Position numbers and translations under genes: made by a program. 64,000 bases of DNA, taken from the NCBI GenBank assembly GCA_028818755.1, contig JAPPNF010000011.1, forward strand, positions 1 to 64,000. Direction: 5' to 3'. Numbering within the stretch: the stretch's first letter is position 1; each line of letters opens with the position of its first letter. Of the stretch, positions 9,965 through 18,725 are shown piece by piece. Below the pieces are notes generated by a model that had not been told where the DNA came from, did no database searches, and saw only the letters and a list, made by a program, of their open reading frames with translations. This DNA is from Deltaproteobacteria bacterium (lineage in GTDB: Bacteria; Desulfobacterota; Binatia; UBA9968; JAJDTQ01).

Positions 9965-9993
9965 TTGACATCACCCACCTTCTCCATTACAAA
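9965..9993 (+). promoter_or_regulatory. Putative sigma70-type promoter for rplU
   Basis: TTGACA (9965-9970), 17-nt spacer, TACAAA (9988-9993), 11 nt before the rplU ATG. Confidence 0.5.
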
Positions 9994-10004
9994 GTCATGC
10001 AACT

Positions 10005-10328
10005 ATGGGACGTTATGCGGTCGTAAAGACGGGCGGCAAGCAATACCGGGTGGCCGAGGGCGAACTGGTCGATGTTGAGCGCCTGAGCGGGGAAGTCGGC
10101 GCCACGGTGACCCTTGGTGAGGTGTTGCTGGTGAGCGGCGGCGAGGACGAGCAGGCCCGGATCGGCACCCCCACGGTGGACCAGGCCCAGGTCACCGCCG
10201 AGATCGTCGAGCAGGGGCTCGACAAGAAGATCATCGTCTTCAAGAAGAAGCGGCGGAAGGGCTACAAGCGCAAACAGGGCCACCGCCAGCAGCAGACCAC
10301 CCTTAGAATCGTCGAAATCCAGGCGTAA
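10005..10328 (+). CDS. rplU: 50S ribosomal protein L21
   Basis: [16 protein letters not shown]...[23 protein letters not shown]; followed by rpmA and obg. Confidence 0.98.
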   Translation: MGRYAVVKTGGKQYRVAEGELVDVERLSGEVGATVTLGEVLLVSGGEDEQARIGTPTVDQAQVTAEIVEQGLDKKIIVFKKKRRKGYKRKQGHRQQQTTLRIVEIQA

Positions 10329-10341
10329 GGCGGAAGAACCG

Positions 10342-10596
10342 ATGGCGCACAAGAAATCAGGCGGAAGCTCGCGCAACGGCCGCGACAGTCACGGACAGAG
10401 GCGCGGCGTCAAGCGTTACGGCGGACAGCACGTCAAGGCGGGCAACATCCTGGTCCGCCAGTTGGGCACCAAGATCCACCCGGGCAAGAACGTCGGCATG
10501 GGGCGGGACTACACCCTGTTCGCCCTGGTCGAGGGCACGGTGGAATATCAACGCTGGGGCCGGTCGCGCAAGCGCGTCGCCATCGTTCCTGCCTGA
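10342..10596 (+). CDS. rpmA: 50S ribosomal protein L27
   Basis: [48 protein letters not shown]. Confidence 0.98.
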   Translation: MAHKKSGGSSRNGRDSHGQRRGVKRYGGQHVKAGNILVRQLGTKIHPGKNVGMGRDYTLFALVEGTVEYQRWGRSRKRVAIVPA

Positions 10597-10634
10597 GAAC
10601 CTCCCGCGCGTGCGAACGCACGCCCGGGGAGTTC
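10597..10634 (+). terminator. Strong stem-loop after rpmA (attenuator/processing site or terminator lacking T-tract)
   Basis: GAACCTCCCGCGCGTGCG-AACG-CACGCCCGGGGAGTTC inverted repeat directly after the rpmA stop; no T-run. Confidence 0.45.
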
Positions 10635-10714
10635 GATCCTCGCGGCCCGGCCGCATCCCATCTCGTATCCCTGTCAACTTTCTCTGGTAACCGCTGTGCG
10701 GCTGATCGCGGTAG

Positions 10715-11803
<1,089 letters not shown>

Positions 11804-11817
11804 AGACACGAAACCTC

Positions 11818-12948
11818 ATGGTTGACCTGAGAGGCAAATACGTTCACGGCGCGAAACGGGTGGTTGTGAAGATCGGGAGCCGCGTCCTTTCTTCCGAGCG
11901 CGGTCTGCACTCGCGGCGTATCGGGAGGCTGGTGCGCGAGCTGGCGGCGCTCCACGATCAAGGGAAGAAGCTCGTGGTGGTCAGCTCCGGCGCTATCGCG
12001 TCGGGCATCAGCCGGCTGGGCCTTGCCAAGCGCCCCACCGACCTGCCGCAAGAGCAGGCGCTGGCGGCGGTCGGGCAGATCCGGCTGATGGCGCTGTACG
12101 AGAACTCCTTCGCCGGCTATGGGAAGCACGTGGGGCAGGTGCTGCTGACCCACGAAGACCTGGCCAACCGCAAGCGCTACCTCAACGCCAAGCACACGCT
12201 CAAGACCCTCCTGGACTGGGACATCATCCCCATCGTCAACGAAAACGATACCGTTGCGGTGGAGGAGGTGAAGTTCGGCGACAACGACCAGTTGTCCGCG
12301 CTGGTGGCCACACTCATGGAGATGGACCTGCTGGTGATTCTGAGCGACGTCGACGGGGTGTATGACCGCGATCCCAGGTCCAGCGACGAGGCTCGGCTGA
12401 TGCCCGTGGTGACCGATCTCGCCACGGCCAAGAAGGTGGCCCAGGACGCGCAACCGTCGGATCTGGGGCGGGGCGGCATGTACTCGAAGCTCTGTGCCGC
12501 GGAGCAGGCGAGCCAGGCCGGCATTCCCACCGTCATCGCCAGCGGCCGGGAGCGGGAGGTCCTGAACGGCTTGTTCGAAAGCGGCCGCGAGTCGGGTACC
12601 CTGGTGTTGCCCGAGGAGAACCGCCTCACCAGCCGCAAGCACTGGATCCTCTACAATCTCAAGCCCTCCGGTGCGGTGATGGTGGACAACGGCGCCTGCG
12701 CTGCGGTGACAGCCAGGGGCAAGAGCCTGCTGCCGTCGGGAGTGCGGGAGATCCGCGGCTCCTTCGGGGCCGGCGAGTGCGTGAGTTGCGTCGACGACAG
12801 CGGCCGCGAGTTCGCCCGCGGCCTGGTGAACTACAGCTCGCAGGAGCTGCACAAGATAAAGGGATCGCACTCGGGCAAGATCGAGGCCATCCTGGGGTAC
12901 AAGGCCTACGACGAGATCATCCACCGGGACGATCTCGTGCTGGTATAG
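11818..12948 (+). CDS. proB: Glutamate 5-kinase (with PUA domain)
   Basis: VVKIGSRVLSSE, SSGAIASGI, NENDTVAVEEVKFGDNDQLSALVA, GRGGMYSKL; C-terminal PUA-like region. Confidence 0.97.
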   Translation: MVDLRGKYVHGAKRVVVKIGSRVLSSERGLHSRRIGRLVRELAALHDQGKKLVVVSSGAIASGISRLGLAKRPTDLPQEQALAAVGQIRLMALYENSFAGYGKHVGQVLLTHEDLANRKRYLNAKHTLKTLLDWDIIPIVNENDTVAVEEVKFGDNDQLSALVATLMEMDLLVILSDVDGVYDRDPRSSDEARLMPVVTDLATAKKVAQDAQPSDLGRGGMYSKLCAAEQASQAGIPTVIASGREREVLNGLFESGRESGTLVLPEENRLTSRKHWILYNLKPSGAVMVDNGACAAVTARGKSLLPSGVREIRGSFGAGECVSCVDDSGREFARGLVNYSSQELHKIKGSHSGKIEAILGYKAYDEIIHRDDLVLV

Positions 12949-13050
12949 TTCAGCGTATGTGGTCCAAGAGAATTTCCGCAGATCGACTGCTCAAGGCCTG
13001 CGAAAAGGCCAACTTGGGTAGTGTTCTCGGGAGATAAGAAGAGGAAGCCG

Positions 13051-14025
13051 ATGCAGGAACGTGCTCCCAGGAACCGGACTCTGTCGTGCACCGACGAGGA
13101 AGTGATGGCGTTGTCGCGTGACATTATGCACGTGAAATCGACCATTGCCCTGTCGGACATCGAAGGGCGGCTCTTGTCAGGAGACATCTTTGAGTTGGCG
13201 AGATATCTCCCGTCTGCGTTTGTCGATCTCCTCATTCTGGATCCACCGTACAACCTTTCCAAGAACTACGACGGCAACCTGTTCAAACGGAAAGAACAAG
13301 ACGAATATCAGTCTTGGTTTGACGGTGTTGTCGACTTGTTGGATCCGATGCTGAAGCCGGATTCGACGATTTACGTGTGCGCCGATTGGAAGACGTCTAC
13401 ACTCGTGTTGCCGATCCTGGAATCCAGATTCCACGTCCGTAACAGGATTACCTGGGAACGGGAGAAGGGGCGCGGCGCCAAAATGAATTGGAAGAACAAC
13501 ACAGAGGATATCTGGTTTTGTACAAAATCGGATCGGTATTATTTTGATGTTGACGCGGTCAAGCTGAAACGTCGGGTCCTCGCGCCATACAGGGTCGATG
13601 GACGGCCGAAGGATTGGGTTCAAGAAGAAGATGGCAACTACCGCCTTACCTATCCCTCCAATATCTGGACTGATGTGACGGTCCCGTTCTGGTCCATGTC
13701 GGAGAACACAGATCACCCTACTCAGAAACCGGAGAAGTTGATGGCGAAACTGATCCTTGCCAGTTCGAAAAAGGGAGGTTTCGTGTTCGACCCCTTCCTC
13801 GGCAGCGGAACGAGTGTGGTCGTAGCGGCGAAGCTGCAAAGACGCTGGTGTGGAGTGGACATCAATACTCGTTACTTGTGCTTGGCGCACAAGCGCGTGA
13901 CCGCTGCGAAAGAGGACTCGACTATCCAGGGCTATGAGAAGGGCGTGTTCTGGGAGAGAAACTCGACGGCCGGCCAGCGCACCCAGAACAAGTTGAACGA
14001 ACGTCAGGAAACCCTGTTCTCATGA
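13051..14025 (+). CDS. DNA methyltransferase (N6-adenine/N4-cytosine, beta-type order), Type II R-M
   Basis: LLILDPPYNLSKNYDG (motif IV) precedes FDPFLGSGTSVVVAAKLQRRWCGVDIN (motif I). ORF is open from 13021; ATG 13051 is likelier. Confidence 0.9.
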   Translation: MQERAPRNRTLSCTDEEVMALSRDIMHVKSTIALSDIEGRLLSGDIFELARYLPSAFVDLLILDPPYNLSKNYDGNLFKRKEQDEYQSWFDGVVDLLDPMLKPDSTIYVCADWKTSTLVLPILESRFHVRNRITWEREKGRGAKMNWKNNTEDIWFCTKSDRYYFDVDAVKLKRRVLAPYRVDGRPKDWVQEEDGNYRLTYPSNIWTDVTVPFWSMSENTDHPTQKPEKLMAKLILASSKKGGFVFDPFLGSGTSVVVAAKLQRRWCGVDINTRYLCLAHKRVTAAKEDSTIQGYEKGVFWERNSTAGQRTQNKLNERQETLFS

Positions 14026-14690
14026 GGTCCCGTTTTTACTACGAGGGGCACCATCAAGCGGTGGCATCGGCAGTCAGAGACTACGTCAATTCATCTCAGG
14101 ACTTTCTCTCGCCGCACACCGCCGGAAGCCCGAGAGCGGCGGGCGACGCGATCGAAGCGCTTGTTGCAGAGAAGTTTGGCGGTTTTCTGGGCGATTGGTG
14201 CACCGAGTATTCGAGAGAGTTCGCTCGTCGCGCCATGGCGGACATGGCCTTCACCGACAAGGAGGGCATCTACTCTGTAGTGGATGTCAAGACACACAGA
14301 GAAGACGCCCGATTCAGCATGCCCAACCTCACGTCTGTGGATCGGCTGGCCCGATTCTACGAGTCAGATGCCAATGTCTTCTCACTTCTGATGATCAAGT
14401 ATGCGATTGAAGACACCAGTGTCACGGTGTCGGAGGTGGTGTTCTGTCCCATTGAATTCTTGGATTGGTCGTGTCTGACTGTCGGCGCGCTTGGTTGGGG
14501 CCAGATCCAGATAGCGAACTCCAACAACATTCGCGTGATCGAGCGATATTCGAGGAAGGAATGGATGTTGCAGTTATGTGATGCATTGCTGACGTTCTAT
14601 CCGAAGGAAATTGGCAAGATACAAGACAGGATCGAGCGTTTTAGTGATGTGCGGAAGTACTGGGAAGCGAAGGAAGACTTATGGCGCTGA
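14022..14690 (+). CDS. Putative Type II restriction endonuclease (PD-(D/E)XK-like)
   Basis: ATGA overlap with the methyltransferase stop. DMAFTDKEGIYSVVDVKTH fits a D-x(n)-DxK nuclease core. Confidence 0.75.
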   Translation: MRSRFYYEGHHQAVASAVRDYVNSSQDFLSPHTAGSPRAAGDAIEALVAEKFGGFLGDWCTEYSREFARRAMADMAFTDKEGIYSVVDVKTHREDARFSMPNLTSVDRLARFYESDANVFSLLMIKYAIEDTSVTVSEVVFCPIEFLDWSCLTVGALGWGQIQIANSNNIRVIERYSRKEWMLQLCDALLTFYPKEIGKIQDRIERFSDVRKYWEAKEDLWR

Positions 14691-14700
14691 CGACGTCAGG

Positions 14701-15969
14701 ATGGGAGTCGCCATGGCAGTAGCCGAGGAAGCAATCGCCATCGGGCAAAGGGCCAGGGACGCGGCCGGGGCGCTGGCCAATCTTTCCACGGACCTCAAGA
14801 ACGAGGCCCTTGTGGCCATGGCGGACGGCATCGAGGCGCGGCAGGACTTCCTGCTCGCCGAGAACGCGAAGGACGTCGCCGGAGCGAAAAAAAAGGGCAT
14901 TTCCAAGGCGGTGATCGACCGCCTCACACTGAATCCCCAACGGGTGGCGGCCATGGCCGCGGCCATTCGGGACATCGTCGGCCTGCCCGACCCCGTGCGG
15001 CAGGTGACCCGGCAGTGGCAGCGCCCTAACGGCCTCGAGGTGGGTAAGATGCGCATCCCGCTGGGGGTCATCACGATCATCTACGAGGCCCGGCCGAACG
15101 TCACCGCGGACGCCGCGTCGCTGTGCATCAAGTCGGGCAACGCCGTCATCCTCAGGGGCAGCAGCGATGCAAAGCATTCCAATCAGGCCATCGGCGACGT
15201 ATTGCGGGAGGCGTGCGCCGAGGCCGGCGCGCCTGAAGACGCCGTGCAGGTGGTAGCGTCCACCGACCGGGCGATGATCAACGAGCTGCTCAAGCTCGAG
15301 GAGTACGTGGACCTGGTCATCCCGCGCGGCGGCGAGGAACTGATCCGTTTCGTCGCGGCCAACTCCCTGGTGCCGGTGGTCAAGCACTACAAGGGCGTGT
15401 GCCACGTCTACGTCGACAGCGACGCCGACCTGGACATGGCGGAACGGATTTCCCTCAACGCCAAGGTCCAGCGACCGTCGGTGTGCAATGCCATGGAGAC
15501 GCTGCTGGTGCACGAGGCGGTGGCGCCGCGGTTCCTGCCCGATGTGATCGGCAAGCTCAGGGAGAGCGGCGTGGAGGTGCGCGGTTGCGACAAGACCCGG
15601 GCGCTGGTCGGCGGAATCCCGGCGGCCAGCGAGGCGGACTGGCACGAGGAATACCTGGACCTGGTGCTGGCGGTGCGGGTGGTGGCGGACATGGACGAAG
15701 CCATCGAGCACATCCGGCAATACGGTTCGGATCACACCGAGACCATCGTGACCGCCGACCGCGGCAAGGCCGAGGAGTTCATCGCGCGGGTCAACTCGTC
15801 GGCGGTGCTGGTCAACGCCTCCACGCGCTTCAACGACGGCGGCGAGCTCGGCCTCGGCGCCGAGATCGGCATCAGCACCAGCAAGATCCACGCCTTCGGC
15901 CCCATGGGGCTGGAAGAGCTCACGAGCACCAAGTTCTTCGTCTACGGCGATGGACAGGTCCGCACCTAG
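14701..15969 (+). CDS. proA: Glutamate-5-semialdehyde dehydrogenase
   Basis: PLGVITIIYEARPNVTADAASLCIKSGNAVILRG, LVPVVKHYKGVCHVYVD, GAEIGISTSKIHAFGPMGLEELTSTKF. Confidence 0.97.
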   Translation: MGVAMAVAEEAIAIGQRARDAAGALANLSTDLKNEALVAMADGIEARQDFLLAENAKDVAGAKKKGISKAVIDRLTLNPQRVAAMAAAIRDIVGLPDPVRQVTRQWQRPNGLEVGKMRIPLGVITIIYEARPNVTADAASLCIKSGNAVILRGSSDAKHSNQAIGDVLREACAEAGAPEDAVQVVASTDRAMINELLKLEEYVDLVIPRGGEELIRFVAANSLVPVVKHYKGVCHVYVDSDADLDMAERISLNAKVQRPSVCNAMETLLVHEAVAPRFLPDVIGKLRESGVEVRGCDKTRALVGGIPAASEADWHEEYLDLVLAVRVVADMDEAIEHIRQYGSDHTETIVTADRGKAEEFIARVNSSAVLVNASTRFNDGGELGLGAEIGISTSKIHAFGPMGLEELTSTKFFVYGDGQVRT

Positions 15970-15979
15970 TCGTGTTTTG

Positions 15980-16012
15980 CCCTCTCCCTCTGGGAGAGGG
16001 TCAGGGTGAGGG
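15980..16012 (+). repeat. CCCTCTCCCTCTGGGAGAGGG-TCAGGGTGAGGG intergenic repeat
   Basis: Self-complementary core; same motif at 29666-29752 and 49522-49555. Confidence 0.8.
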
Positions 16013-16019
16013 CTTCCCC

Positions 16020-16697
16020 ATGAGACTCGGCCTGTTCGGCGGCACATTCGACCCGGTCCACCTCGGCCACCTGAGGAGCGCCGAGGAGGTGAAAGAGGAG
16101 TACGCGCTGGACGAGGTCAGCTTCGTGCCGTGCGGCGTGCCGCCGCACCGGAGCGGCAGGCCGGGAGCGGCGCCGCAGCACCGGCTGGAGATGGTGCGGC
16201 TTGCGGTGGCGGACAGGCCGGGACTCGGCGTTTCCGATATCGAGGTCGCCCGCCCGGGCGCCTCCTATTCCATCGACACCGTGCGCCATTTCCTGACCAC
16301 GCTCGGGCCGGGCGACGACCTGTTCCTGATCCTGGGCCTCGACGCCTTCCTGCTCATCGGTTCCTGGAAGGATTGGCGCGAGCTGTTGTCCCTCGCGCAC
16401 GTCATCGTGACCTCGCGGCCGGGCTTCGGGGACGAGCTGCCTTACGAGAAAATTCCCGTTGTCGTGCGGGAGGCGTTTTGTTATCATGCGTTTCGCTTCG
16501 AAGGGCCGGTCCGGTCCGGCTTCCGGAACGAGCTCGGCAAGGAGATCCTGTTCAAGCGCTTGACGGATGTCTCCGTGTCCGCCTCGGCCATCCGGGAACT
16601 CCTTGGAAAGGGGAAATCGATTCGCGGCTTGGTTCCCTCGGAAGTGCAACGCTACGTGGAAGATCAAAACCTCTACAACGAGCCGCCGGAGTCCTAG
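16020..16697 (+). CDS. nadD: Nicotinate-nucleotide adenylyltransferase
   Basis: MRLGLFGGTFDPVHLGHLRSAEEV; C-terminal SASAIRELLGKGKSIRGLVPSEVQRYV. Confidence 0.96.
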   Translation: MRLGLFGGTFDPVHLGHLRSAEEVKEEYALDEVSFVPCGVPPHRSGRPGAAPQHRLEMVRLAVADRPGLGVSDIEVARPGASYSIDTVRHFLTTLGPGDDLFLILGLDAFLLIGSWKDWRELLSLAHVIVTSRPGFGDELPYEKIPVVVREAFCYHAFRFEGPVRSGFRNELGKEILFKRLTDVSVSASAIRELLGKGKSIRGLVPSEVQRYVEDQNLYNEPPES

Positions 16698-17167
16698 TGT
16701 CTGAAACGCCGGCGCTCGACGCCAAGGAGAAGGCGCTGCTGCTCTGCGGCTTCGCCCTTGAGAAGAAGGCCCAGGATCTCGCCCTCCTGGAGGTCGGCGA
16801 GCTTACCACCATCGCCGACTATTTCATCATCTGCTCCGGTCGTTCCGACCGGCACGTCCAAAGCATCGCGGAAGGGATCAAGGAGGACGGCCGCCCACGC
16901 GGCCTGCGCCCGCTGTCCAGCGAGGGCATCGCCCGGGGCCAATGGGTGCTCATGGACTTCTCCGACGTCCTGATCCACATCTTCTACGAACCCGTGCGCC
17001 GCTTCTACGACCTCGACGGCCTCTGGGCCGGCGCCGCCACGGTGGAGTTGCCGGAGCCGTACGCGAGCGTCGCCAAGCAGTTCACCGGTGATGACGCGCC
17101 CCAGGAGCTCTGGCCGGCGGCGGAAGGCGGTTTCGATTCCCGCTACATCGGAAAGCCGGGGTGTTGA
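16697..17167 (+). CDS. rsfS: Ribosomal silencing factor RsfS
   Basis: GTG start overlapping the nadD stop; ADYFIICSGRSDRHVQSIAEGI, WVLMDFSDVLIHIFYEPVRRFYDLDGLW. Confidence 0.95.
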   Translation: MSETPALDAKEKALLLCGFALEKKAQDLALLEVGELTTIADYFIICSGRSDRHVQSIAEGIKEDGRPRGLRPLSSEGIARGQWVLMDFSDVLIHIFYEPVRRFYDLDGLWAGAATVELPEPYASVAKQFTGDDAPQELWPAAEGGFDSRYIGKPGC

Positions 17168-17250
17168 AGACAGTAAGAATTTCGCGGATCGAGGCACTGG
17201 GCGAAAAGGCAATTGACACCGAGCATTCCATAAGGTAGGGTTCCACCAGC

Positions 17251-17445
17251 ATGGAATTTATCGAACTCGCCAAGCTCGCTGGTGCCGTCGCCGTTCCGGT
17301 GGTCGCCGTAGCCGGGCTTTTCTACCAGATGATGGCGCACGCCTTGAAGCCGTTCCGCGACGACATCGCCGAACTTCGCAAGGAAGTTCACCAGATCGAC
17401 GTTCGACTTGCCAGGGTCGAAGAGGCCGTGAAAAACCCCGCCTAG
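17251..17445 (+). CDS. Small membrane/coiled-coil protein
   Basis: 64 aa, hydrophobic AGAVAVPVVAVAGLFY then charged helix DDIAELRKEVHQIDVRLARVEEAV. Confidence 0.5.
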   Translation: MEFIELAKLAGAVAVPVVAVAGLFYQMMAHALKPFRDDIAELRKEVHQIDVRLARVEEAVKNPA

Positions 17446-17465
17446 TGATGCACAAGAAGTTAGGG

Positions 17466-17540
17466 TGGTGATCCCAACGGGACTCGAACCCGTGTTTCTG
17501 GCGTGAGAGGCCAGCGTCCTAACCGCTAGACGATGGGACC
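17466..17540 (-). tRNA. tRNA-Glu (CTC)
   Basis: Reverse complement GGTCCCATCGTCTAGCGGTTAGGACGCTGGCCTCTCACGCCAG...GGTTCGAGTCCCGTTGGGATCACCA folds as a cloverleaf; anticodon loop CTCTCAC. Confidence 0.96.
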
Positions 17541-17541
17541 G

Positions 17542-17617
17542 TGGCTGAGGAGGTAGGACTCGAACCTACAATCGCCTGATCCAGAGTCAGGTGGCTTACC
17601 AATTAGCCGACTCCTCA
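17542..17617 (-). tRNA. tRNA-Gln (CTG)
   Basis: Reverse complement TGAGGAGTCGGCTAATTGGTAAGCCACCTGACTCTGGATCAGG...GGTTCGAGTCCTACCTCCTCAGCCA; anticodon loop CTCTGGA. Confidence 0.96.
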
Positions 17618-17698
17618 ATGTAATTTCCAAGGATAAATCAATCGGTCCTGGGCGTCAAGGTGGGAATCGGTGACGCTCCGTGTCAGGCTAGTCCGGGC

Positions 17699-18673
17699 AT
17701 GGCCACCCACCACGAGACGCGCCATGACGTTCGCGGGCCCATGGACCAGCGCATGCTGGGGATCGCCTGCGTCGTCAGCGCGGTGACCCTCTTTATCCTC
17801 CAGGATGCCACAATCAAGTGGCTGAGCGGGACCTATCCGCTGCATGAGGTCATCCTGGTGCGGGCGAGCAGCGCGGTGGCGGTTACGTTGTTCGCCATGC
17901 GTCTCGAAGGCGGTTTCCGGCTGTGGCGCACCCGCCGGGTCGGTCTGATTCTGGCCCGTTCCACCCTGCTGGTCATCGCCAACAGCACGTTTTTCCTCGG
18001 TCTGGCCTCCATGAGCATCGCCGAGGCCACGTCGATCTTCTTCATCGCGCCGGTGCTGATCACCGCGCTGACGGCGCTGGTGCTGCGGGAGCCCGTGGGC
18101 TTCCGCCGCTGGGCCGCGGTGTGCGTCGGCCTCGCGGGCGTCATTGTGATACTTCGTCCCGGTGAAGGCGCCGTGCGGCTGGTGGCACTGTTCCCCCTGT
18201 CCGCGGCCTGCTGCTATGCGGCCATGCAGATCATGACCCGCCGCCTCGGGACCACCGATCGCGCCTCCACCATCTCCTTCTACTCCCAGGTGGCATTCAT
18301 CATCGCCAGCGTCACCATGGGAGTGGTGGCGGGAGACGGGCGGTTCGCCCCCGACGACAGCGCGGTCCTCGTGTTTCTGCTGCGGGCGTGGACGGTCCCG
18401 TCGCTCGCGGACGGCGCGCTGTTCCTCGGCATCGGCGCTCTCAACGGAGTCGCCGCCTACCTCATGTCCCAAGGATACCGCGTCTCGGTGCCCGCGGCGC
18501 TGGCGCCGTTCGAGTACGTGGCGTTGCCCATGTCGGTGTTCTGGGGTGTGCTGTTCTTCGGCCACTGGCCGGACGCGGTGACCTACGCCGGGATGGCTTT
18601 GGTCTGCGGCGGCGGCCTCTACGTGCTGAACCACGAGCGGGTCCTGCGGTCCGGCGCCAGATCAAATTCGTGA
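17699..18673 (+). CDS. EamA/DMT-family transporter
   Basis: Repeated hydrophobic segments; MLGIACVVSAVTLFILQDATIKWLSG, YPLHEVILVRA, LRPGEGAV, PFEYVALPMSVFWGVLFFGHWPD. Confidence 0.9.
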   Translation: MATHHETRHDVRGPMDQRMLGIACVVSAVTLFILQDATIKWLSGTYPLHEVILVRASSAVAVTLFAMRLEGGFRLWRTRRVGLILARSTLLVIANSTFFLGLASMSIAEATSIFFIAPVLITALTALVLREPVGFRRWAAVCVGLAGVIVILRPGEGAVRLVALFPLSAACCYAAMQIMTRRLGTTDRASTISFYSQVAFIIASVTMGVVAGDGRFAPDDSAVLVFLLRAWTVPSLADGALFLGIGALNGVAAYLMSQGYRVSVPAALAPFEYVALPMSVFWGVLFFGHWPDAVTYAGMALVCGGGLYVLNHERVLRSGARSNS

Positions 18674-18725
18674 CCGTGCTCGAGTAGGTCAAGGACAAGG
18701 CCCGGGCTTTCCCCGGAAGTGTCAC

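Noticed and set aside
13021-14690. Methyltransferase as DruM of the upstream helicase operon
   Set aside because: It is ~4 kb away across housekeeping genes and is ATGA-coupled to its own nuclease, so a separate R-M system is more likely.
14641-16047. 468-aa minus-strand ORF antisense to proA
   Set aside because: Antisense shadow of a confident proA; no recognisable motifs.
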